Assembly: GCA_015179125.1 (NCBI GenBank)
Contig: WHVA01000398.1
Coordinates: 44,336-108,335, forward strand
DNA: 64,000 nucleotides
Direction of reading: 5' to 3'
Origin: Gautieria morchelliformis
Taxonomy: Eukaryota; Basidiomycota; Agaricomycetes; Gomphales; Gomphaceae
In this document: positions 46,633 to 56,829 of the stretch, piece after piece
How positions within the stretch are numbered: position 1 is the first letter of the stretch
Layout: each line of letters begins with the position of its first letter
Notes under the pieces: generated by a model
Databases searched by the model: none
Seen by the model: only the letters and a program-made list of their open reading frames with translations
Told to the model about the DNA's origin: nothing
Translations under genes and position numbers: made by a program

Positions 46633-48892
46633 ATGGGCTCCTCAACCTCTAACAATCCGATTCTTGAACTCATAGAAGGTCAAATCCCTGAGCACGTAAG
46701 CAGCTTCGAAGGGACCGGTCAATACACCCAGGGCGGGGCATCCACGTGCGGTTTAGCTGCTCTGAATGCTGTCAGGCTCGTCCTCGGACGCGAGAAGAGT
46801 GGCGTGGAGGGTGTAAACCTCCTCGAACGCATCATTACCAGGGAGGCCGTAGACGTAAGCCTTAGTCCTCGCCGTTCATACTCAGACCTCATTTGTCAAT
46901 AGGAAATTGTGGCAATTTGCGCAAGATAGGCAAGTCAGTTGCATCTTGAAGTGGACGACATAGCTGCTCTGCCCATTTTCAAGAACACGCTGGTTCTTCA
47001 GTTTTCAGAGTACCAGACGGCAGAATCAAGCAATTTCACAGCCCTGTTGAGGTATGTTGTTCATACTTCCGTCAAGACGTAGAAGCCGATAATAGCGATC
47101 AACATCTTAGACGTCTCGAGAAAACAAGCCGAGAGAAAGCCAGGTCTGCTGCTGTAGTCATCACGCGTCCCCCGGAAATTTTCACGGTTTTCCATGTTCA
47201 CACACACACACGTCGCCGCCCCAGCATCTTTGCAATTTTCGATTCCCATCCTCGACCCTCCAAAGGTGTTAACGGCGCATCATTCTGTCTGTTTCCTACT
47301 CTGGCAGCCACCAGCGATTATATTACCGGGCTTCTCCAAATAGACCCAAGTCTTCTGTCGGGCGGCTTGCAATGGGAGGCCCAGCTACTTAATCACTACT
47401 CTGGCCACATCTTCCTTGCAAGCAACAGCTACAATTCTGATGTGGACGATGTGAGATCTATGTATGATGCCAATATGGATATTCTTGAGCTCAAGTCCCG
47501 TCTATCGGATCTGGAGGGAAGAAATAAAGGACTTACCAGTGAAAACTCGGCTCTACTGGAACGAGTTGCGCAGCTTGAAGACGCATCGGTTGTCAGACAA
47601 TCCCACGCAGAGAGTTCATTGTGGGAGAAGGAAATTGGAGGCTCGCGTGGATCCTCCTCTCCTGTTCCTGGACCTTCCAACCATCGACAGGCGTTGAAGC
47701 TTGGGACATCATCCTCGAACGACGTTCCCAACAATATCTACCGGCAGATTTCTTCCGACTCCAAGGGTCACCTTGGTCATGGCAAAGCTAAGTCAAAGAG
47801 TCCGTTGCATCACAAAGAATGCGGGGAAGAAGCGGACTGGGAAGTAGCCTGGCGCGCTCAGGAGGAATTCGATAGAGAGCACAATGCACTGTCTTCTGAA
47901 ATGGCCCGTCTACGGGACAAAGTCCAAGTCCTGTTTAAATGCCCCGTTTGCTTCGAGACGTACCCTGAGGATTTCGTCGCGCAGATTGACTCGTGCAGGC
48001 ACAAGCTGTGCAGGCGATGCATGAAGGAGTTCACGACGTCAAAATTGGAAGAACACCGATACCCTATTATCTGTCCGATCTGCCAGACTGGGCAGAATGT
48101 GAAAGAGCCAGGCGGTAAGAGTCGACTCTCTGTTTTGTGATAGTCCGCTTCCGATGCGTACCGAGACGTCTTATGCTATCTTTCATTCATTGCAGTCATC
48201 ACCAGAGGGCTGGTGTACCAGCTAGGGTTAACGGAGGCACAGTATTCCACGTGGACTGAGCTCGAACTTTCTCAGTTCTCAATTACCCTTGACTGCCCTA
48301 AGTTTGTCCCCTTATTCCGATCGTCTATCCAATCGTTCTCATATCAGTCGCTAGGTGCCGGTGCTCCACCTTTGTCGATATCAATGACCACAAGGACATG
48401 AAGCTCCTCATGTGTCCTCTCCACCGCTGCAACCACGTATGGTGCAAGGACTGCCAGCGACACGTCGAGTCAGGTACTCAGCATTCCTGCGACGGGTCAC
48501 TGGAGCTAGACGACCTGATGAAATCACAGGGTTGGCGCTATTGCCCAGGTTGGTGCGGCGTATGGAAAGATCAGCACAGGGATACATAATGATCTTCCCA
48601 CAGGCTGCAAAACTCCCACTGAGAAACGTGACGGGTGTAATCATATGACGGTGGGTTGTAAATGAACCTGAAGATCTTCGAGTCATTTAATGTCATGTGG
48701 TATTGCAGTGTCCGGCGAGTGGTTGCAACACGTTAGTTTCGTCGTTCTTCACTTTGAAGTGCGGCTGATGACCACTGCTCAAGTCATTTTTGTTACGTCT
48801 GCGGCGAAAGCATCGTGCGATCGGCGCATCAAGGAGACGTTGGCCCAGCGATTTCGAGGCATTATCGACGGTGCAATTTGTTTCCGTATTAG
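46633..48892 (+). CDS. RBR-type E3 ubiquitin ligase with protease-like N-terminus
   Basis: Eight exons splice in phase: 46633-46854, 46903-47051, 47110-48114, 48196-48301, 48356-48548, 48604-48650, 48709-48731 and 48784-48892. The N-terminal domain (GGASTCGLAALNAVRLVLG, later FAIFDSHPRPSKGVNGASF) looks like a papain-fold cysteine protease, with candidate Cys and His. A coiled coil follows (LELKSRLSDLEGRNKGLTSE). Next come RING1 (FKCPVCFETYP, CRHKLCRRCMKEF, CPICQTG), the IBR (CRCSTFVDINDHKD, MCPLHRCNHVWCKDCQ) and RING2 (WRYCPGCKTPTEKRDGCNHM, CPASGC, HFCYVCGES), whose second Cys-rich block carries the usual catalytic Cys. One lesion: TAG at 46927 where Trp would fit (CAR-stop-ASQLHL). Everything downstream is open, so the TAG may be a recent nonsense mutation, a base error, or an undetected splice variant. 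Confidence 0.78.
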
Positions 48893-49682
48893 ATGGGGCA
48901 TGAATTCGAGCCGTGCTATGTCATGTCTGCCCATCGTCCGTCGCCCATCATCACACATCCCTCCCGATCTGCCACTCTACCAATGGTGGCATTCCCAGCT
49001 TGTAGGTGTGATACTTAACAACGGGAGTGAGACGTGCGCTGATTGGTGAGATGTACGGCGCTGCATGGGAACACGCTTCTAGGAATATGATGCGCTGCTC
49101 GAGGCTGTATTAACTTATGCTTCGTACCTCAAACATCAACCAAAGTTACACCCCCAGCAGGGCTGTACGGTTATGATCTGTAGGGCCGGGATGCGTCCTC
49201 AGGTGAACATGAGTCATCCAGAGGCTGCTCCGACATGTAGCAGGGGAATGGCTAAGCTATAGGATTATTTACAATGGTCTTCGTTCGTCGTCGACATAGA
49301 AAATGGCTTCACGAGACGTGGCTAGCTAAGGAGCGCTGAGCTGTCTATCATGCATGCTTTCTGCTCAGTATTGCATGTCTTGAAATGCACGTGACGTCTG
49401 CACAATAGCATCGACATCTCCGGCACAGCATCCTGCTATCTTTGGCCCATGTAATGCATAGTCTGTCGACTGATGATGCCTTGGTCGGATCATAATCGTA
49501 TTCTGTGGCCATGGAAGACTCAGATGATACCTTAGCAAGTCCGAGCAAGGGCTGCTGCCGGCACACCGCGGCCCTATATACATCTAGTTGAAGAGTGTTA
49601 TCATGATAAACATGTACTGCGAGTCGAAGTCCTTATAGTCAAAGACGGGACTTTATCCCGTTGTATATTTTTGTGGCTGTTT
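48893..49682. other. No recognisable gene
   Basis: This is sequence downstream of the RBR gene with short open frames only. I see nothing that can be supported. Confidence 0.4.
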
Positions 49683-50240
49683 GGGCCACATGGTATACTC
49701 ACTTATTTTACTAGGTAGACCCACGACTAGTTTGTGGAAAATCCACCCCAAATACGTGGGAAGGCCATGACAAATAACGTGGAATAGTTACGGTGTATAC
49801 GTGGGTCTGCCCCAGATGGGCCACATGGTATAGTCACTTATTTTACTAGGAAATCCAACCCCAAATACGTGGGAAGGCCACGCTGCGTAACATAGAATAC
49901 CCCGTACTATTGCGGGGAAAATCCAACCCCGAATACGTGGGAAGGCCATGCTGAAAAACATAGAATAGTCGTGGGTGTGTCAGAAAAATACTCGCGACTA
50001 TACCAAGTAACCTATACGTGACCAAAAAAAAACCACATGTTTTAGGCCTTGAATTCGTGGACTATCCAAGGATATTTCCTGGCCGTGTCAAGTTTTTCCA
50101 CCGTCTGCGGGTGGGATATCCACGTATATACGCACTAGGATAGTCCACGAGTGCATACGTGCCAGTAAAACCGATTATATTCATCGATTTTCAGCGTATT
50201 TCACTAATGGGCTATCCTAGTATTATAGGTGGCGTTTTTT
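49683..50240. repeat. Noncoding cluster of direct and inverted repeats
   Basis: A 33-bp unit (starts GGGCCACATGGTATA, ends TTATTTTACTAGG) occurs at 49683-49715 and 49818-49850 with one mismatch. A second unit of about 34 bp (core CCCCAAATACGTGGGAAGG) occurs at about 49736, 49849 and 49917. Further on, TGGACTATCC and GGATAGTCCA-type inverted motifs appear at 50059 and 50139. There is no open frame. It may be a nonautonomous transposon or its subterminal arrays, but no terminal repeats or target duplication could be set. Confidence 0.7.
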
Positions 50241-51780
50241 CCCGCACTGCAGTGCTTTCTGAGTGGCAGTTGAATTAATAAGCTTAACCAAACTCAAACA
50301 TCAGAGACGACCGCACGGACCACGGCGACCACGTGCATGCATTGTCTGACATTCTCTAGACTAGGCTAATTACAGTAAGTACCGTTAATGTGGTTAGCAT
50401 TGATAATATTCAAGGCACCCGACAGTACATATAATGGATCAGCCAGTATTGTGACACCTGCACCAGGAGAATTACAACTAGCTTCATGTGTTGAGATGCG
50501 AATTCAGGAAGGCATGGAAAAGGGAGTGTCGCAAATTAAGTCGATGCCGCACCATGAAAGATTGATCATATCCGGGATGAGCGGATGTGTGACCGCTAGG
50601 CGTTGCGCTTGAACATGTGGATATGTATCGGGGAGAGCTGTGCCGAGATTGTTCCAAAGACGACAAATAAAAGGCTTTATGCTGGCTCTGTAATCGCTCA
50701 GAAAGGAACATAAGAGCGAACCCAATGCGCCAAAATAGGAGTGCCTTCTCCCTCGAGAATGTTCGAGTTGAAACTCACCCAACACGCATGGCAGCTCGCG
50801 CCTCGAAAGCCACAGACACTTCGCACCCCACACCACCTCAAAACCGACACACCTGCACCTCTTCATCGCCATGTTGTCATCCCTCCAAAATGTAAAATAT
50901 ATCGTATGGCAGGATGGGGCACGCGAGAGTGCGGGTGTCTGCTAGAGGACACGCTGAGCAAGTGTATACGTATGTGGAGGGTGCCTTGAACATCTTCGTA
51001 AAGCCAAAGGCAAAAAAGTTTGACGAAGCGGCTCTGGCCATGTGTCGCTCAGAAAATAAGCAGCAGCATAGACCTTGAAGCTAGGAATGGCTTCACCCTC
51101 AACAACATACGCCTCGAGAATCACAGTTCCCTTCGCACCGCACACCAGACCGAGCTTACACACCCGCAAGTCTTTGCCGCACAGCCTCGTCACCCCCACC
51201 AACGTGGAAGATATCTCGTTTGGGAGGGTGAGGCGCGCGAAGCGTGCGGGTACCCGTCTGCTGCAGGCTATGAGGATGCGTTCTAGGGAGGCAAACATAC
51301 CGTGCGAGTCTAACACTGGCAGCAAAACACAGCAGCTACTGAACGACAGAGCTGAGTCCAAGTAAATCATTAGCTGAGCAGGAGTGTGACTATGCAGTCT
51401 TGGAGTTGGAAGGCCGGTTTGTTGAATGATTGAAGGAGAGGGAGTACATGTAGCGGGCTTTCCGGGGGCGTAGATAGATGGTGGCAGGTGATGGGGTAAA
51501 ATCCATGATAAAGTGAGTTGTTGATGCGAGAAGGGGTAGGAGAGTGGAAAATAGGCGAACATCCAACGAGCCAGGGAGAGCGTCACGCATCAGCAAACTG
51601 CAGGTATGTGCTATGACAGTCGATATGCTGGGCATGTGTCCTTTCTAAGTTTCTATCTAATCCAGGTCCAAGTAGGAAATTTATCGTGTAGAGCAGAGCG
51701 CCAGAGAAACATAGAACGTGCCATGACATAGTAAAGACCACCAACGAATAGACGAATCCAGCTGTAAGCTTCCAGCATCA
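50241..51780. other. Unrecognised region, partial internal duplication
   Basis: The longest frame is 214 codons on the minus strand (50942-51586), with no motif I know. Part of it (minus strand about 51170-51110) resembles the minus strand at about 50860-50800 (shared TGGTGTGNGGTGCGAAG and CTCGAGGCG), so a segment may be duplicated. It lies downstream of the FunK1-like remnant on the same strand and could be its decayed end. Confidence 0.35.
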
Positions 51781-51849
51781 AGGGCTGAGATGCATGCAGT
51801 TCATACGTGACGACACTGGCGAGACTTGCTGGTGGCGGTGGGAACGGAG

Positions 51850-52886
51850 GAAATGGCATGCCCGTCCTGAGACGCTGGGCCGCGTGTGGTCCACATTCAC
51901 CCAGCCAAATTTACAGGACCGCCGAGTCAGCACATATCCGACTACCTGTACGGGTCGCTGATGGTAGTTGAAAGGCTGCGACGCAACCGCACCCGAGTGA
52001 TCGAACATGTATACCGTACATGTGGTTTGTGTCATGAGCAGACCAAACGCAAACCGCCGATCAGCCTGCCTAGCGAACATCTAGCTTATCTTCACTGCGA
52101 GTCGGTCACGGCAAGTTCATAATCTTCTGAGTCAAGAATGACTTCAATGGGCGCAATTCCGGTAAAGTTGTCGGCTCGAAGAAACGAGGAAGTAACACCC
52201 ATGATTTCAGCAGCGGCACCGACGAGATAAAGCGCCGGAGAAACGGGAGAAGACGCCGTGCGGACCCGTTTGTTCTTGCCGTGAGTACCCAAAACACCTC
52301 GAACGTGTCTCGTACACCAGTACATATCACGATAGCTCGATTCCCTTTCTGGATTATTTTGTCCAACAGCCACGTATCCCGAGGAAGGCTGTGGGTGGGA
52401 CCTTTCTTCCGCAAGTACTTGTAGGATGAAGGTCATGAGCATCCGGAGTGGGGTGTAAAGCATGGACGCAGCCTTAGGTGCAATTCCAATGCCCTTCCAA
52501 CGGGAGGACCTCGCATTGTAATGTTTTCCCTGCGCCGCCTGTATAGAAGCTAACCAGGAAGGATTTACGGGAAAAAACTTCTCCAAGAACTTATCGTCCT
52601 GCCTCCAGCTATTCGCAAATCTGAGTCGTATTTCTTTCATAAGTTTGGCGGCTTGACAAGCGTCGGTGCTCAGGCGCAGGTTTTCGGGTTCGGGTTCGGG
52701 TTCGGATTTGGGTTTGGGTTTGGGTTTGGGTTTGGGTTTGGGTTTGGGTTTGGGTTTGGGTTCGGGATGCGACTTGGGGCGACTGTCGTCGAAGATCCAG
52801 CGGCCCGCCATGTCAAGTAAGGTAGACACTCGCCTGGGTGTCGTTCTTATATTCCAGGACAAGAACAAGGAGTCTCTACGGGACAA
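51850..52886 (-). pseudogene. FunK1-like fungal kinase remnant
   Basis: A minus-strand frame (52886-52092, or 239 codons if started at MAGRWIFDD, 52811) contains a Pro-Lys/Pro-Glu repeat tract and then a helical region (MKEIRLRFANSWRQDDKFLE) ending LDSEDYELAVTDS at a TGA at 52092. In another frame, 52080-51950 reads DRRFAFGLLMTQTTCTVYMF then DHSGAVASQPFNYHQ. This resembles the stretch before the kinase core in FunK1-type proteins of basidiomycetes (DRRFVFG...FDRxG..xSxPF). The kinase core itself is not seen. The N-terminal frame could instead be an unrelated gene. Confidence 0.5.
52684..52767 (-). repeat. In-frame GGGTTY hexanucleotide repeat
   Basis: About fourteen units of GGGTTT or GGGTTC (plus strand) encode alternating Pro-Lys and Pro-Glu on the minus strand. 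Every unit is 6 bp, so length changes would not break the frame. The unit resembles a telomere repeat but lacks the TTAGGG order. Confidence 0.85.
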
Positions 52887-54592
52887 GGGAACTAGAGCTC
52901 AGCCTAGCATGCCTGATGATTGTCGTTCCCGAACGCCCTTTCTCCGCATGGCTGCTGAATGGGAACGATGATCTGCCTCCCGAAATAACAAGGAGTTGGA
53001 AAATATAACCATAGGTCGCATAACACAGCGCACTAGGTGGCAAGTTCGAGCACAAAGGACCGTAGTAACCGGCCTCCGCAAGCCTACAGGGGCGATGGAG
53101 TTTGGGCGACGGAGTTTACGGAGATCGAAGACTGCTAAATGCCTTTACTTATGTAATTACAGTAAATAAAAAAGTTTGAAATGAATAATTTGACGGTGTA
53201 CGTGTTGGAATTTCGGGGAGAGAGGACACAAGGGAAGGGGACAGCACCGACTTGGTGTTGTGGCGGGTTACAAACGCATGGGACAAATACATGTAAACTA
53301 CTGTATTTGTCAGTCACGGCTCGGCAACTTGATATGCCGACGACTCGTCACTGCTCGCAAACCCAAAAACATCAACAGTAAGGCAGGTATAACCCAGACT
53401 AAATGAGGCCTTAGAGCATGAGAACACAAAACATGACCTTGACAAATCTGTGGAGATGTAAGACAACGAGGGAAAATTGCTATGTAGAAGCGAAGAGGTG
53501 GGTTGGGTTCTGCCACCAGACCGTTGGTAACTGTACTTTTTTTTCTTTTTTCTTAATTGATCACCACGGGGAAAGTGCGGTATGGGGTGCTGCTGGTCCT
53601 ATGCACCGCCCGGGGTTTAGTTGTTCGCGGTGGTAATGCCAAGGTTTAGGTTTGCGACGTTATTCGCGTGATGCTATGTGTGATGATGTGTGATTCAGGG
53701 ATGCTTATCCACAAGGTGGTTGTCCTCCGCAGGATTTTTGCTGTTGTGTGCATGCGATGTGTGTGGAGGATCGTTTTGGCAGCCCAGTTTGAGGAAAGCA
53801 TAGAACTAATTCATTTCTTGGGCGATGATGCATGATGCATGAGGTCTCTGACTCATCAAGTCACAATCCTCGTACGATATAGGAAATCCGTAATCAAGAA
53901 TTCAAAACTTTTAACTCTCTCGAATGGCTTCGCTCGTGCAGGAGAATTAATTGTTTAAAATATTGAGGCACCTTATCCTTCGTTCAAGTGTCCTTCTTCA
54001 GTATCCTTATTATTACGCTGTTCTGAAGGCCTGGTACAGTAGTACGATTGAAGCTACTAGGTAGCAAAGGGTCTTCGTTGTATTCACACAGCTTCTGCCA
54101 AACGTTTCGTATGCGACACACTCCAGGATGAATGGCGAGGGGACTGGCTGGGGCTGGGAATGCAAAATTTACATATTATATATTATAGGGGCATATTGAT
54201 GATGGGGATGAAGACGGGAGAGAAAAGAGATGGGAAAAGATGACAGTGAAAGGACCAAAAGAGAAAAAAAAAGAAAAAAAAAAAAGAGATATACGGACAG
54301 ACCCCAGGGACTAGGGAGAGACAGCAAAACGAGACGAACACGAAGAAAAAGTGATGACCAACGACATCGACAAGATCCCAGAGCACAGGATGGGCGAGGG
54401 AAACGGTACGGGGAGCATACATTACAGCACGTACTCCCCGTGAGGACAAGAACGAATGCTGCCGCCATTGAGGCTCGCACTGAGCAACAGACAGTGGGGG
54501 CGAAAGCACCTCTGAGGAGCAATGCGAGGCGCACGACCACCGATGAATGCCACCGCTGAACATCCCGTCCGTACAGGACGTATGGTTCAGAA
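52887..54592. other. No recognisable gene; purine-rich stretch
   Basis: I find no supported gene. A 12-18 nt A-rich tract and GA-rich sequence lie at 54225-54300, just before the gypsy gag, and may be part of that element's leader; no 5' LTR matching the one at 62343 was found. Confidence 0.4.
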
Positions 54593-54928
54593 ATGAACCG
54601 CGGGACCGACATGGTCCTAGCAAAGGATGGCAAAACCATCCAGCAGGCGATCCGCGAGCAGGTGGCCTCGGAGATTGACTCTGAAGACACAGCCATGAGC
54701 CTGGAGCTCGAAGTAGAGCACTGGCAATGGAAGGAGGCACAAGCCGCCTGTCGCTATATGCGTGCCCTGGAGCTGTGCAGACAACATGCCGAAGAGGCGG
54801 TGAATCGAGCGCAGGCCACCCAGCTGCTGAACGAACAGCAGGAACGTGTTGTTCAGGAAGCCAGACAGGCACGCTCTGCTCTCTCGAGCAGACTACGGGT
54901 TCAGAATGCAGGATTGACAGGGGATACC

Positions 54929-55408
54929 TGTTGGGTGCATATATGCTCCTGCACCAAAAATCAAGCATAATATATTCGATTCATTGTGTGGTGTTCCAAT
55001 TTCTCACATTGTTCTTGTACCATGCATCCACTTCCCTGATTATTTTAGAAATTTTCTGATCACTCGTTATCTTTCTATTCCATATTGTTTTCTTTATTTT
55101 CACGCACCATCCAGCGGAGTTCGAAATGGCTTCGACGCGCGAGCTCATGGGCGCTAAAGAGCCGGGTGCAGGTAAATGCATTCTGAGACAGCATAATGCT
55201 CCTCTCTCAGTGACAATAAATTCACTGAGAGAGGCGAGTAGTATTCTTTATTTTTTCATCGCATGTTGACCTAAAATCATGTAGTGAATTTAATTCTAGG
55301 TATTGTATTAATATAATAGTGACAATAAATTCACTGAGAGAGTAAATTTAATTCTAGCTTCCTAAAAAGTCCACAGAACCTTCCCTGCCATAACCCAAGT
55401 TGCTAACA
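54929..55408 (+). mobile_element. Solo LTR B inside gypsy gag
   Basis: This 480-bp copy begins TGTTGGGTGCATATATGC and ends GTTGCTAACA, with a perfect 5-bp duplication ATACC on both sides (54924-54928 and 55409-55413). It is a close relative of LTR A over its full length, in the same orientation. Without it and one ATACC the two halves of gag are in the same frame. Confidence 0.93.
55201..55234. repeat. Perfect hairpin in solo LTR B
   Basis: It has the same arms and loop as LTR A (CCTCTCTCAGTGA, 8-nt loop, TCACTGAGAGAGG). The second, shorter copy is at about 55318-55342. Confidence 0.9.
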
Positions 55409-56829
55409 ATACCTGACATCAATCCCTGCGAAGCAGCGAGCAGATAGATACTGCCACACCACGCGCAGCTGTGCAGCTGTGCGAAAGGTCCGTTGCCTTG
55501 ACTGAAGGTCAAGGCATCCTGGACCAGATTGAAGGCTCACAGGAGCCGTACGATGGTGTCACACGGATGATCTGTGTAGCGCTCGTGGACGCCACAGACA
55601 CGGACCCAGAAAAGTCCATGCTCACGAAGGCCGGCGCAAACCTGGCACACCCCGAGCCTTACGCCAGAGGTTTGGACCTCGAAGAATTCGAGGGGTTCAT
55701 AACTTGCATCTTGAGATGGCTCAAGATGAACTGCCTATTAGGGCCAACCCCGTGCAGATGCAGGTGGATTACCTGGGCACTTGCCTAACAGGTGAGGCCC
55801 AAGAATGGTTCATCCAAGACCTTGAGCGTTTCGATCGTCAGGTCCCTGAATGGACCTTGGAAATGGCTATGCAAGGGTTGCAGAAGAGATTCATGCACAC
55901 CCTAACATATCACCACATGTTGAATAAGTTCGACGTGGTCGTGCAAGGCACGAAAACTGTTCAGGAAATGCTGAACGAGCTCACGAAATACTCGGCATGG
56001 ATGATACAACCGTCCGACAAATACATGCTCCGAAGACAGTTCGTGTCAGCATTGCACGATATGTTGCACAATGAAGTCCTAAAAGAGGGCTACAACGCCG
56101 AGTCCATCTCGATCAAGCAGCTCTTTGAAGCTGCCTGAATGATTGAAGAAGCATCCCGGTACAATCAAGGGATGCGCCGGGCAGAAACCGTGGCCGCAAC
56201 AGCCATCACATCACGGCTTGTGACAAGCAAGCCAAGTACACAGTTGGGCTTTAACAAGCCCGCTGCCTTCCAGGTGAACAATGCCTTCCAATGGCCCATG
56301 GCAACAAAGTTGCTGCAATCGAGTCGTCCGCCTGAGGTGTCGGGGAGCTCAGCTTCGCCGAGCTACCTGCAAAAGCCGTCTGGCCGCCCTCCAGACCGGC
56401 CTCAGAATGCACACAGAAGCGCAAGCTGCTTTGAATGGGGCCAGACAGATCACCTCAAGGCGAACTGCCCATGCCTGAAGCCGAAAGTACAGACAGCAGC
56501 TGTATGGCAAGACGACGACGGGGGTCCTGAGGATCCCAACGACACCTCTCTTCAAGAGATCAAAGAGGGGGAGGGTGATCCTCAGGAAATTGAGGATCAG
56601 GACACTAACGGCGAACTGACAGAGGCTTGGGAGCTGGAACCATCCCAATACTATGATTGGGATGAGGACATGGCAGACAATCAAACTGCCTACCGATCCA
56701 GTGTGATTAGGATTGCGATGAGACAACCAAGGTCATGGCTGCTTGAATGATGACCCCAGACAAGGCAGCTGAGCTGATGATCACCATCGGAGCAAACACC
56801 ACACATGGCCTGCACGGCCATGTAGTGAG

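Larger units (their letters stand above)
54593..56750 (+). pseudogene. gypsy gag with zinc knuckle lacking a Cys
   Basis: The N-terminal part (MNRGTDMVLAKDGKTIQQAI, then a Gln/Glu/Ala-rich helix) stops at solo LTR B. The frame continues after 55413 in phase (apart from one TGA) into the capsid core: FEGFITCILRWLKMN, then after a shift near 55720 VDYLGTCLTGEAQEWFIQDL, MQGLQKRFMHTLTYH, VQEMLNELTKYSAWM, PSDKYMLRRQFVSALHD. A TGA at 56136 is bridged in frame. The nucleocapsid knuckle CFEWGQTDHLKANC has Trp in place of its second Cys, so zinc binding would be lost. An acidic tail ends at 56748. Confidence 0.82.

Noticed and set aside
49683-50240. CRISPR array
   Set aside because: Only two or three units of two different types, irregular spacing, and a eukaryotic setting.
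52684-52767. Interstitial telomere-like repeat
   Set aside because: The unit is GGGTTT/GGGTTC, not the fungal TTAGGG, and it lies in frame in an open reading frame, so a coding microsatellite is the better reading.
54183-54968. Long minus-strand frame of 261 codons opposite the gypsy gag
   Set aside because: It is the antisense of gag and of a purine-rich leader, with low-complexity Phe/Ser/Leu runs and no recognisable motif.
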